Shown here one piece after another: positions 1-7,635 of a stretch of 11,726 nt of DNA; the first letter of the stretch is position 1; each line of letters opens with the position of its first letter. The DNA comes from JBDNBY01 sp039767595. GTDB taxonomy: Bacteria; Pseudomonadota; Alphaproteobacteria; Rhodobacterales; Rhodobacteraceae. Location: assembly GCA_039767595.1 (NCBI GenBank), contig JBDNBY010000021.1, forward strand, positions 1 to 11,726, in the 5' to 3' direction. Under the pieces are notes generated by a model. That model saw only the letters and a list, made by a program, of their open reading frames with translations, searched no databases and was not told where the DNA came from. Made by a program: the position numbers and the translations under genes.

Positions 1-1385
1 CAGCCCAAAGCACAGCCATCAGCCCCGCCGCCCGCCAAGGGATCACATTGCGCACAGTGACAACGCAACAACCCACCTCCGCGGCGCCATCACAGGCAGA
101 GATCTTTCGCCCCTCCGCCGAGCAACGCAAAGAAATTCAGCGGGTGTTAGCATGGCAGGGTCTATATACCGGCGCCATCGACGGCATCTTTGGCCCCGCC
201 AGCAGCCGCGCCATTCGACAATGGCAAATCGATAATGGCCTTCGACCCACCGGCGATTTGACCCAAGACGAATACGCCCAGCTCGTGAATAGCTTTAACG
301 CTCTATTTGATGCCGTCGGCATGACACGCATCACCGATACGCAAGCTGGCCTCGCCATTGATCTGCCCATGGGCCTTGTGACACGTACTGGCGAAGAGGC
401 ACCCTTCGCCATTTATGAACAAGACAACGGTCTGGCCAAAGTCCTGTTAATCTCAATGACAGGGGATCAACAGGATCTCAGTGCGCTTTATGACACGATG
501 CAGAGCTTTGACATCATGCCCCGCGAAGGGTCGCGCTATCTACGCTCCAACAGCTTTGTCATTACGGGCAACAAAGGCGACACCGCCGTCTATACTGAGG
601 CCCGCCACGAGGGCGACACGATCAAAGGCTTTGCCCTGATTTGGCCCCGTGACGACGAAGAGCGGCGCACTCTTTTGATCGACCGGATGCGCGCAAGTGT
701 GCAATGGCTCGCGGGGACCCTCAGCTCATCAGCGTCCATCGCATTTGACGCGGATGCATTTTCAAAATTTGCGCAGCGCAGAGCCCGTCACATTTGGTCC
801 GGCGTTTATATCAATGAGACCGGCCATATCCTCACCAGCCTAGCCCCCGCCGATACGTGCCGCGACATGACCGCCGAACAGGACTGGGCCGTGAGCGAAC
901 GCGCCCGTTCGGCCGAATTGGGGCTGCGCATTCTCAAACCCATTGATCCCGAATTTACCACGCTGCGCACGGCACCGATCAGCGCCGCGCCACTGGCCAT
1001 TGGACAAGAGGCTCATCTCTTTGGATACAGCTTTGGTCGCCAAGCCCTCGCGCCGGCCTATAGTGTGGGCAAGGTCAGCGCAGGCACCCCCACCGACCAA
1101 ATCGAACGCGGGCGCCAACAGCTTGAGCTTTTGACACTAGCGGGCGATCTCGGCGCCCCTCTCTTGGATGATCGCGGCGCTCTGCGCGGCATCGTTACGC
1201 CGACGTTGGCCCCCCGCGCCTTGCCCGAAGGGTTTTCAATGGCGAGCACGGCACCTGAAATCCTTGAATGGTTAGAACGTGAAAACATCTCTGTCACGCG
1301 CGCCGCGTCATCAGATGATCAGTTGACCGAAACATTGCGCACGCAGGGCTATGAAATGGTCGCGCTCTTACACTGCTGGGATTAA
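1..1385 (+). CDS. Peptidoglycan-binding protein with degenerate trypsin-like domain (5' end outside window)
   Basis: The frame is open to the left edge without a stop, so the gene probably begins upstream. A TTG at 48 preceded by AAGGGAT could serve as a start, but these proteins are normally exported and no signal peptide follows it. Counting from 48 gives 445 residues. Residues 25-80 are a PG_binding_1 domain (GLYTGAIDGIFGPASSRAI, then NGLRPTG), expected to bind cell-wall glycan or peptide. Residues 85-225 are a middle region I recall from similar alphaproteobacterial proteins (LLISMTGD, GFALIWP) with no function I can name. Residues 245-410 keep the outline of an HtrA/trypsin fold: GHILTS, LFGYSFG, GDLGAPLLDDRG. 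Aligned by eye with active relatives, the catalytic His, Asp and Ser positions read Ala266, Glu290 and Leu368, so proteolysis is unlikely. Periplasmic location is inferred. It converges with trkH and overlaps it by four bases. The domain calls are firm; the role is unknown. Confidence 0.82.
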   Translation, partial: AQSTAISPAARQGITLRTVTTQQPTSAAPSQAEIFRPSAEQRKEIQRVLAWQGLYTGAIDGIFGPASSRAIRQWQIDNGLRPTGDLTQDEYAQLVNSFNALFDAVGMTRITDTQAGLAIDLPMGLVTRTGEEAPFAIYEQDNGLAKVLLISMTGDQQDLSALYDTMQSFDIMPREGSRYLRSNSFVITGNKGDTAVYTEARHEGDTIKGFALIWPRDDEERRTLLIDRMRASVQWLAGTLSSSASIAFDADAFSKFAQRRARHIWSGVYINETGHILTSLAPADTCRDMTAEQDWAVSERARSAELGLRILKPIDPEFTTLRTAPISAAPLAIGQEAHLFGYSFGRQALAPAYSVGKVSAGTPTDQIERGRQQLELLTLAGDLGAPLLDDRGALRGIVTPTLAPRALPEGFSMASTAPEILEWLERENISVTRAASSDDQLTETLRTQGYEMVALLHCWD

Positions 1386-2833
1386 CCGCGCCAAAACCGC
1401 CGCGTCAATAACACAAAGACCGCCATCAATTCCAGCCGCCCCAGCCACATACCCAAAATCAACAACACTTTTGCAGTATCATTAAGTGGCGCAAAATTAC
1501 CCGATGGCCCAATCACCTCTCCAAAGCCGGGACCGATATTGGCCAAGGCCGTGGCGGCCCCGCTGATCGAAGTGATGAAATCGAGGCCCGTCATATGAAG
1601 CAAGGCCGCCAACACAACCATCGACGCAAAGAAGATGAAAAAGAACACCAAAACCGAGTTTGTCGTACTTTCCGTGATCCGGACCCCTTGAAAGCGCGGC
1701 ACGAACACAGCGTTCGGAGAGCGGATTAACATAATTTGCTTTTTGACCTCGGCCCATAGGATTTGATATCGGAATACTTTTACAGAGCATGACGTTGACC
1801 CCGCACAGCCGCCGATCAATCCGGCCCAAAAGAGCAATATCACCACGCCCGATCCCCAAAGGCCATAATCCGCACTGCCATATCCCGTCCCCGTGACCAG
1901 CGAGATCACGTTAAACAGAACATCGCGAAAGACCTGCTCGCTAAAGCCGCCCACGACCCACGACATGTAGAGTGTCAAACTGCCGATCAGAACGACGAGA
2001 ATTCCAAAAAATGTCCGCGTCTGACTATCTTGCAGCAAATTGCCCGTTTGCCCATTCACCGCCTGCACATAAAGCGCAAAGGGAATGGCCGCGATGATCA
2101 TAAACACCGAGGCCACATAATGCGTCGCGGCATTAAAATCCCCAAAAGAGGTATCATAATTGGCAAAGCCGCCCGTCGCCACAGTGGTCATCGCATGAGA
2201 TGTCGCATCAAACGCATCCATCCCGCACAGCATGTAAAACAATGCACACACCATCGTCAAAGCCAGATAGATCACCGAAATTTGCTGCGAGATACTCGCG
2301 GCGCGTGGCAAAATTTTACCAAGCGTATCAAAGGCCTCGGCACGAAACACCTGCATACCGCCCACGCGCAACTCTGGCAAAAAAACCATCGCGACAACAA
2401 TAATCCCGATGCCGCCCAGCCAATTCAACAAGGCCCGCCAAAGCAAAACTCCTTTGGGCAGCTCGTCCAATCCTGACAACACGGTCGATCCCGTGGTGGT
2501 TAGGCCCGACATCGCCTCAAACACGCTATCGATCGCTGACGATTGCGTCGCGCCGAAATAAAACGGCAAGGCCCCGAACAATGGCAAGACGAGCCAGATC
2601 GACACCGCCACAAGAAAGGTTTGCTGCAAGCTCAGCCGACCAGACGCGATAGAATTGCGCGTCGACATGGCCAAAACACTCCCAATAAACAGGCTGATGA
2701 CACTGGATTCAAAAAACACAATAGCGTGCCCATTGCCCTCGGCGATATCCACCAAAAACGGCAAAATCATTGCCGCGCCCAATGTCGCAACAAGCAATCC
2801 AACAACATAGACAACAGGACGCAGGTCAATCAT
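1382..2833 (-). CDS. trkH: TrkH family potassium uptake protein
   Basis: This is the inner-membrane channel-like subunit of the Trk system for K+ uptake, which normally works with the cytosolic NAD-binding regulator TrkA (not in this window). The 483-residue product is hydrophobic throughout and shows the four pore-loop filter segments of the Trk/Ktr/HKT superfamily: TTTGST at 112-117, ATGGF at 219-223, VTGTGYG at 313-319 and NIGPGFGEV at 432-440. The length is usual for the family and the frame is intact. The ATG at 2833 has only a weak GGGG-type ribosome site. The gene starts 40 bases after the folE2 stop with no terminator between them, so readthrough from folE2 is likely. That gap does hold a TTGACA on the minus strand (2863-2868) but no acceptable -10. 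Its stop shares a TTAA with the stop of the convergent gene. Confidence 0.95.
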   Translation of the reverse strand: MIDLRPVVYVVGLLVATLGAAMILPFLVDIAEGNGHAIVFFESSVISLFIGSVLAMSTRNSIASGRLSLQQTFLVAVSIWLVLPLFGALPFYFGATQSSAIDSVFEAMSGLTTTGSTVLSGLDELPKGVLLWRALLNWLGGIGIIVVAMVFLPELRVGGMQVFRAEAFDTLGKILPRAASISQQISVIYLALTMVCALFYMLCGMDAFDATSHAMTTVATGGFANYDTSFGDFNAATHYVASVFMIIAAIPFALYVQAVNGQTGNLLQDSQTRTFFGILVVLIGSLTLYMSWVVGGFSEQVFRDVLFNVISLVTGTGYGSADYGLWGSGVVILLFWAGLIGGCAGSTSCSVKVFRYQILWAEVKKQIMLIRSPNAVFVPRFQGVRITESTTNSVLVFFFIFFASMVVLAALLHMTGLDFITSISGAATALANIGPGFGEVIGPSGNFAPLNDTAKVLLILGMWLGRLELMAVFVLLTRRFWRG

Positions 2834-2873
2834 GACACCGTGCTGCCCCGTTCACATAGAACTGTCAAGAAAA

Positions 2874-3935
2874 TTAACCGCGGTGGATGAGACTGCTCAA
2901 GACCTGTGGATCATACGAGTTTTGCGCGAATGTGGGCCCTTGGGTCAGCATCGAGATCGCATCATGGCTGTGCAGACTTTCTTGATGCGAGGCAATCACA
3001 CGGTAGTCACCGATGGTGTCACATTGCGAGAGTTGCTGCGCAAAAAGACGCGCTGCATCTTCGACAAAGATCGGATTAGCGGCGTTGAGTTCGGCAAAGG
3101 CCTGCTCATCTTCGCGCTTGACCATCACTTGCGTTTCCGTCGGCACAGCCGCGCGGCATAGCTCAATCAGATCCTCGAACCACAGGCGCGCACCCTCTTT
3201 GACCTCAACCGAGATCCGCGCGACAGAGCGCTGCGAATGCGGCGTGGCCATTTGGCCGCGTACGGCCCGCGCATGTTCGGATAATTCAAGCGAACACGGG
3301 CAGGTCGAGCTATAGACATAATCTAAATGGATTGCCCGCAATGTGTGATCCCCTTGGTCCACTTGTTCAAGGGCGATGTCGTAATATTGATACCCCATCA
3401 GGCCCGATCGCAAAGACGGCACTTGCATCGGATAAGACAGGCGCATCATGATCCGCGCATCCAAACTTTCTAAATCGCGCTTGTAATCATCCAGCGCGGC
3501 GCGGATCACATCCAAGCTAAAGGTCGTTTCGGAATGTTTGTAAAAACTGCGCATGATCCGCGACATATTGATGCCTTTTTTATTGGCATCCAAACTCACC
3601 GATCCAGTCACAGAGGTTTCAAGTGGCATCGAACTGCCACCGCGCGTGCGGTAATGAATGGGCAAGCGGAAATTTGAAATGCCGACATGCTGAATGCTGC
3701 GGTTTTCGCCTTTGATCAAAGAGGACGGCCCATTTTGCAGATCAGGCAGCTCCGCTTTATACGCCGCATCCACCGAGAAATTCGGATCATACTCCCGCGA
3801 TAAATCAGGATAGAGCCCCGCTTCTGCGCGCTGTTGCGGCGATGCATCGGCAAGGAAATTCTTCACGGTGTCCAACGCGTCTTGTAACTCTTGGGCTGTT
3901 ACAGACTTCTTTTGAACTTTATCTTGGGCCGTCAT
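2874..3935 (-). CDS. folE2: GTP cyclohydrolase IB (FolE2)
   Basis: It converts GTP to 7,8-dihydroneopterin triphosphate, the first step of tetrahydrofolate synthesis, in the cytosol. FolE2 is the T-fold enzyme that does not depend on zinc, unlike the classical FolE. Hallmarks, numbered from the chosen start: HVGISNFRLPI (83-93), the SLDANKKGINMSRIMRSFYK stretch (about 114-133), SSTCPCSLELSEHA (209-222) with the active-site Cys and the following SEH, and SHQESLHSHD near 316-325. The frame stays open up to a TTG at 3995, but the family N-terminus fits better from MTAQDK. The ATG at 3935 has GGTGG five bases upstream, and a promoter-like pair at 3962-3989 would place the transcript start downstream of that TTG. 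ATG 3947 is an alternative. The result is 353 residues. It lies between metZ and trkH, all on the minus strand. I recognise no Zur-like operator upstream. Confidence 0.95.
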   Translation of the reverse strand: MTAQDKVQKKSVTAQELQDALDTVKNFLADASPQQRAEAGLYPDLSREYDPNFSVDAAYKAELPDLQNGPSSLIKGENRSIQHVGISNFRLPIHYRTRGGSSMPLETSVTGSVSLDANKKGINMSRIMRSFYKHSETTFSLDVIRAALDDYKRDLESLDARIMMRLSYPMQVPSLRSGLMGYQYYDIALEQVDQGDHTLRAIHLDYVYSSTCPCSLELSEHARAVRGQMATPHSQRSVARISVEVKEGARLWFEDLIELCRAAVPTETQVMVKREDEQAFAELNAANPIFVEDAARLFAQQLSQCDTIGDYRVIASHQESLHSHDAISMLTQGPTFAQNSYDPQVLSSLIHRG

Positions 3936-3961
3936 ATCATCCACCATCGCAGTGTAGCATT

Positions 3962-3989
3962 TGTATAGACTTAACCCTTCGTGACACAA
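3962..3989 (-). promoter_or_regulatory. Candidate sigma-70 promoter for folE2 (and perhaps trkH)
   Basis: On the minus strand TTGTGT (3984-3989) is followed after 16 bases by TATACA (3962-3967). Transcription would begin near 3950-3955, just upstream of the ATGs at 3947 and 3935. This agrees with the start chosen for folE2. It is a match by eye to the consensus only. Confidence 0.35.
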
Positions 3990-4040
3990 GGACAAGGGAT
4001 ATGCACCAATTGATACGGCGCGCTGGATCAGAAAAACGAC

Positions 4041-5237
4041 TTAAGCTGCGTCCAGAGCCCTCAAAATATCGTCGATCAAATCGCGCGCATCCTCTAACCC
4101 CACCGAAAACCGAATGAGGCCATCTGTGATCCCCAACTGGGTCTTTTGCTCTTGAGGGAGCCGTTGATGCGTTGTCGCGGCAGGCGGTGTTGCGATGGAT
4201 TTAGAATCGCCAAGGTTATTGGAAATCACCGCGATCTGTAGCGCATTCAAAAAGGCAAACGCCCCCGCCTTGCCGCCCTTGACTTCAAAGGCAATCATCG
4301 TGCCGCCGGCGCCCATCTGCCGGCCCACCAACGCATGTTGGGGGTGCGACGGCAGCCCCGGATAAATCACTTTGTGAAGCTTTTCATGCCCCTCAAGCGC
4401 CTGCGCAATGGCCTGTGCCGTTTGCGTTTGCGCTTTCACGCGCAGCTCGAGGGTTTCTAATGATTTCAGCATCATCCACGCGGTAAACGGGCTCATCGCC
4501 GCGCCCGTGTGCTTGAGGTAAGGTTCAAGCGTGTTGCGAATAAACGCCCGCGATCCAAGAACGACACCGCCCAAGGCGCGGCCCTGCCCGTCGATATGTT
4601 TCGTGGCTGAATAGACGACCACATCCGCCCCTTGGGCCAAAGCATCCGAATAGACCGGCGTTGAAAAGACATTATCCACAACAACACAGGCGCCCACGGC
4701 ATGGGCCACTTCGGCCACCGCTTGGATATCGATCACTTCGAGGGTCGGATTGGACATGGATTCGAAAAAGACAACTTTCGTATCGGGCCGCACTGCGCCG
4801 CGCCACGCCTCAAGGTCTGTGCCATCGACAAAAGTGACTTCGACGCCAAAGCGTGTGAGCACCTCTTCAAGGATGTACAAACACGATCCAAACAACGCCC
4901 GCGCCGAGACAACATGGTCCCCTGCCTTCAACTGGCACATCAACGCGGCATTGACCGCCGCCATCCCAGATGCCGTGGCAAAGCCGTCTTCGGCCCCTTC
5001 GATCAACGCCATCCGATCCTCGAACATCGCAACGGTCGGATTGCCATAGCGGGCGTAGATAAATTCATCTTCGCCTTGCTCAATAAAACGCGCCTCGGCC
5101 TGCTCGGCCGTATCATAGACAAAGCCTTGGGTCATATAGATCGCTTCGGCCACTTCATTATATTGACTGCGACGCACCCCGCCATGCACCGCATGGGTGC
5201 GCGCGTGTTTGAATTTTGACATGTCTTTAACCATCAT
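4041..5237 (-). CDS. metZ: O-succinylhomoserine sulfhydrylase (MetZ)
   Basis: A PLP enzyme of the Cys/Met metabolism family. MetZ makes homocysteine from O-succinylhomoserine and sulfide in the direct sulfhydrylation route to methionine. The 398-residue product shows YARYGNPT (61-68), TASGMAAVNA (88-97), the PLP-contacting Asp in VVVDNVFSTP (D188), the Schiff-base lysine in YSATKHIDGQGR (K213), and RFSVGLED near the C-terminus. The GQGRALGG run after the lysine and the overall pattern favour MetZ over cystathionine gamma-synthase, beta-lyase or the O-acetylhomoserine enzyme, though substrate choice cannot be proved from motifs. The ATG at 5237 is chosen because TGAGG lies six to seven bases upstream; the internal ATG at 5222 has no ribosome site. 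It is divergent from the glutathione S-transferase. A hairpin-forming repeat sits just upstream of the ribosome site. I see no SAM-II riboswitch signature in the leader. Confidence 0.92.
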   Translation of the reverse strand: MMVKDMSKFKHARTHAVHGGVRRSQYNEVAEAIYMTQGFVYDTAEQAEARFIEQGEDEFIYARYGNPTVAMFEDRMALIEGAEDGFATASGMAAVNAALMCQLKAGDHVVSARALFGSCLYILEEVLTRFGVEVTFVDGTDLEAWRGAVRPDTKVVFFESMSNPTLEVIDIQAVAEVAHAVGACVVVDNVFSTPVYSDALAQGADVVVYSATKHIDGQGRALGGVVLGSRAFIRNTLEPYLKHTGAAMSPFTAWMMLKSLETLELRVKAQTQTAQAIAQALEGHEKLHKVIYPGLPSHPQHALVGRQMGAGGTMIAFEVKGGKAGAFAFLNALQIAVISNNLGDSKSIATPPAATTHQRLPQEQKTQLGITDGLIRFSVGLEDARDLIDDILRALDAA

Positions 5238-5405
5238 AGAGCCTCATATTGAGTGATAAACACTCCTATCCGTGCCATATTGTCAATTGCACAGCGCGTC
5301 AATGTTCACAGGCTAATGCGCACCTTTAGAACGCCTGAAATACCCCTTGCACTCTATCCTAAAACTCGGCAGTGTTCGCGAAATTTTAATCACGAAAGTA
5401 CTGAT
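5238..5405. other. Divergent intergenic region between metZ and the GST gene
   Basis: This 168-base gap must carry control signals for both divergent genes. On the minus strand it holds the metZ ribosome site, the inverted repeat and TTGACA described separately. On the plus strand, before the transferase start, there is an AT-rich TTTTAAT (5384-5390) and a palindromic TTCGCGAA (5375-5382). No -35/-10 pair with good spacing is convincing for the transferase. A possible in-frame start at 5253 lies within the gap, but the peptide from 5253 to 5405 does not resemble the transferase family. Confidence 0.6.
5251..5265 (-). promoter_or_regulatory. Inverted repeat in the metZ leader, possible operator
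   Basis: A perfect 5-base inverted repeat, GAGTG-ataaa-CACTC, ends 13 bases before the metZ start and directly precedes its ribosome site. A perfect TTGACA on the minus strand (5281-5286) lies 15 bases further upstream, but no good -10 hexamer follows at 16-18 bases. The repeat sits where a -10 element or an operator would be. It could be a repressor site or a small leader hairpin; I cannot assign a regulator. Confidence 0.35.
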
Positions 5406-6107
5406 ATGACCGATCCATTGACCCTCTATTTTTGGCCCACGCCCAATGGTTGGAAAATTTCTATTGCGCTTGAGGAATTCAACTTACCGTACCGCGTGCA
5501 ATTGGTGGATATTGGCAAGGGCGATCAATTTGAGCCTGAGTTTCTAAAAATCTCTCCCAACAATCGCATGCCTGCGCTGATTGACCCCCAAGGGCCAGAT
5601 GGCGCACCCATTTCCATTTTTGAATCGGGTGCCATCTTGCAATATTTGGCGCGCAAAACGGGCCTGTTTTATGGATCGACGGAACGCGAGCGGATAGCCG
5701 TGGATGAATGGCTGATGTGGCAAATGGGCGGCGTGGGGCCAATGGCGGGCCAAGCGCATCATTTTCTAAAATATGCCCCCGCGATGGATCCCCCCAATGA
5801 CCTGCCCTATGCCAAAGATCGCTATCGCGCCGAAGTCGCGCGGCTTTATGGGGTGCTCGATCGGCGCTTGGCGGCGCATGAGTATGTCGCCGGATCGTTC
5901 TATTCTATCGCGGACATGTCGCTGTGGGGCTGGGTCTCATTGTGGGAGGGCCAACAGCAAGACATCAGCAGTCTGCCACATGTCGCGCGGTGGTTGGAGA
6001 CGGTCGGCGCCCGTCCCGCCGTGCAACGGGGCCGTGCGCTGTCCGCGGAAAAACGCGGTGACTTTCGCACCAATGCGCAGGCGCAGTCGACGCTCTTTAA
6101 ACGCTAA
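5406..6107 (+). CDS. Glutathione S-transferase, YfcG/YghU type
   Basis: A cytosolic thioredoxin-fold protein of 233 residues, of the family containing E. coli YfcG and YghU, which bind glutathione and act on disulfides and organic peroxides. The N-terminal domain (1-85) has TPNGWKISIALEE (12-24), GDQFEPEFLKISPNN (39-53), the cis-proline in RMPALID (P56) and the glutathione-binding ESGAI (73-77). The helical domain carries WLMWQMGG (102-109), GQAHHF (115-120), the capping motif SIADMSLWGW (167-176) and ARPAVQRG (202-209). There is no cysteine anywhere, so catalysis would rest on the Thr12/Asn14 type of site, as known for YfcG. The start is the ATG at 5406, where family homology begins, with a weak GAAAG upstream; the frame extends to 5253 without resemblance. 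It is convergent with yciB, nine bases apart. The physiological substrate is unknown. Confidence 0.9.
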   Translation: MTDPLTLYFWPTPNGWKISIALEEFNLPYRVQLVDIGKGDQFEPEFLKISPNNRMPALIDPQGPDGAPISIFESGAILQYLARKTGLFYGSTERERIAVDEWLMWQMGGVGPMAGQAHHFLKYAPAMDPPNDLPYAKDRYRAEVARLYGVLDRRLAAHEYVAGSFYSIADMSLWGWVSLWEGQQQDISSLPHVARWLETVGARPAVQRGRALSAEKRGDFRTNAQAQSTLFKR

Positions 6108-6116
6108 GCGCCGCGA

Positions 6117-6734
6117 TCAATCATCTGATGGCTGCGGGTATTTTTTAAACAAATCGCCTTGCAGTATAAAAAACGCAAAGGTCAGCACAGGCATCCCAAA
6201 GGTTTTGAAATTCACCCAAATATCGTCGTTATAGGTGGTCAACCGCCATACAAGTTCATTGGCCACAGCCAGCGTCAAAAAGAACCACATCACGCGTTTG
6301 GTTAAAATCATCCACCCTTGATCATTCAGAGGGAACGCACTGCCCATCAAACCTTGCATATAGCTTTTGCCCTGCATCAGCCCGACCGCCAAAGAGCCGC
6401 CAAAGAAAACATAAAGCAGGGTCGGCTTTAACTTGATAAAAGATTTGTCATTAAAAAACACCGACATGGACCCAAACACAACAACAAGGATCGCGCTAAA
6501 GATTTGCATGCGCGACAGCGTGCCGGTGACAAGCCATGAAATCAGCGTCGTTGCCAAGATAACCGGCACAAAGACCGCCGTGACAATGATAAACCCCTCA
6601 TAGGACGTGCCCATAATCTCGAATGTGTCGTCTTTCCACCGTGTGTACAGCACAAAGAACAAAACCAACGGCCCAAATTCCAATATGAATTTGAGCAAAC
6701 CGTGCGACGTTTCTTTTTCCAATTCACTGCTCAT
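6117..6734 (-). CDS. yciB: Septation protein A / inner membrane-spanning protein YciB
   Basis: A 205-residue inner-membrane protein of the YciB/IspZ family, linked in other bacteria to cell-envelope maintenance and septation; its biochemical action is not settled. Five or so membrane segments are visible. Family motifs present are FILEFGPLVLFF (16-27), the DKSFIKLKPTLLY segment (96-108), TKRVMWFFLTLAVANELVW (145-163) and WVNFKTFG (173-180). The ATG at 6734 is preferred because a GGGGGAT ribosome site lies just upstream and because it falls one base after the TGA of the permease gene. A TTG at 6752 would add six residues overlapping that gene. The tight junction points to translational coupling at the end of the ftsY unit. 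No terminator is evident in the nine bases before the convergent transferase gene. Confidence 0.93.
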   Translation of the reverse strand: MSSELEKETSHGLLKFILEFGPLVLFFVLYTRWKDDTFEIMGTSYEGFIIVTAVFVPVILATTLISWLVTGTLSRMQIFSAILVVVFGSMSVFFNDKSFIKLKPTLLYVFFGGSLAVGLMQGKSYMQGLMGSAFPLNDQGWMILTKRVMWFFLTLAVANELVWRLTTYNDDIWVNFKTFGMPVLTFAFFILQGDLFKKYPQPSDD

Positions 6735-6735
6735 G

Positions 6736-7635
6736 TCATCCCCCGAGCTCAACGACCACAGCGCCCGCTGCGATCAAAGTCATCAATGCCAATCGGCGCG
6801 GCCCCACGCGTTCACCAAGAACAAGCCAGCCGATCAGCGCGGCAAAGACCGTTGATGTTTCACGCAACACCGCGGCCTCGCCAACATTCCCAATACGCGT
6901 CGCCAACATAATCGCCCCAAAACTCAGCGGCGCAGTTATGCCTCCAGCGACAGATTTCCAAAACATCGCCTTGAGGCGCGGACGCGTTTCAAGTTGTCTG
7001 AACTTCATGTAGGCAATTGGCAGAAAATTCAAACCATCTAAAAAGAAAAACCATACTAAAAAGGTAAATGGATCGGCCGAGGCGCGAATACCGTAGGCAT
7101 CATAGGTGGTATAAATGGCGACAAATAGACCCGTGGCGCTCGCATAGATCAACGCCATCTTTAGCGTGTCGCGCCCCACTTCGAGTTTGCGCGCATTATA
7201 GGCCGATAGCCCAAAAATTCCGCCCAACAGCAAGGCCACCCCAGACCATTGAATAAGATTAAACCGCTCGCCAAAAATCACATAGGCGCCGATCACGGCA
7301 AACAGCGGCCCAAGCCCGCGCACCACAGGATATACAACGGTATAGGCGCCGCGCTCATAGGTTTTGGCCTGAAGCCATTTATAAATGAAATGCACCACGA
7401 CCATGCCGCCAAAAATGGGCCACATATGCGCCTCGGGCCACGGCACGAGAAAGAGAAACGGGATCGACAGGGTCAAATAGCCAAAATCGATCACCCCACG
7501 CGAGACCCATGGATCGATACTGCCTTTTTGTAGCGCACCAAAGAGCGCGTGCATAAACGCCGCCCAGAGCGCCAAGGCCAAAGCCACATAATGCCCCGTT
7601 TGCGTCCCTTCAATCGAGAGGATGAAATCACTCAC
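6736..7635 (-). CDS. EamA/DMT-family permease
   Basis: A 299-residue inner-membrane protein of the drug/metabolite transporter superfamily, with ten predicted membrane segments in two EamA repeats. The repeat ends are alike: GAYTVVYPVVRGLGPLFAV with IFGERF (96-125), and GEAAVLRETSTVFAALIGW with VLGERV (252-277). Members export small molecules such as amino acids, nucleotide-like compounds or drugs; the substrate cannot be told from sequence. The start is GTG at 7635, whose GTGA overlaps the TGA of ftsY by four bases, a typical coupling arrangement. The stop is one base before yciB. To my knowledge ftsY, an EamA gene and yciB occur together in other Rhodobacterales, but nothing here links the permease to protein targeting. 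Confidence 0.88.
   Translation of the reverse strand: MSDFILSIEGTQTGHYVALALALWAAFMHALFGALQKGSIDPWVSRGVIDFGYLTLSIPFLFLVPWPEAHMWPIFGGMVVVHFIYKWLQAKTYERGAYTVVYPVVRGLGPLFAVIGAYVIFGERFNLIQWSGVALLLGGIFGLSAYNARKLEVGRDTLKMALIYASATGLFVAIYTTYDAYGIRASADPFTFLVWFFFLDGLNFLPIAYMKFRQLETRPRLKAMFWKSVAGGITAPLSFGAIMLATRIGNVGEAAVLRETSTVFAALIGWLVLGERVGPRRLALMTLIAAGAVVVELGG

Noticed and set aside
2030..2476. 148-residue plus-strand frame opposite trkH
   Set aside because: Basic, His/Gln/Arg-rich translation typical of the antisense of a membrane protein gene.
2834..2873. Promoter for trkH from TTGACA at 2863-2868 (minus strand)
   Set aside because: No -10-like hexamer occurs at 16-18 bases; the expected position reads CAGCAC. 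The nearby GTTC-N5-GAAC also does not match the alphaproteobacterial LexA box.
4701..5219. 172-residue plus-strand frame opposite metZ
   Set aside because: His/Arg-rich shadow of a conserved PLP enzyme, without a supported start or domain.
5238..5400. SAM-II riboswitch upstream of metZ
   Set aside because: Looked for because methionine genes of alphaproteobacteria often carry it, but the conserved segments, including the GCTAAA-type 3' strand, are not present.
5253..5405. N-terminal extension of the glutathione S-transferase to an ATG at 5253
   Set aside because: The extra 51 residues do not look like the family, and the region holds the divergent metZ control sequences; the thioredoxin fold begins right after ATG 5406.
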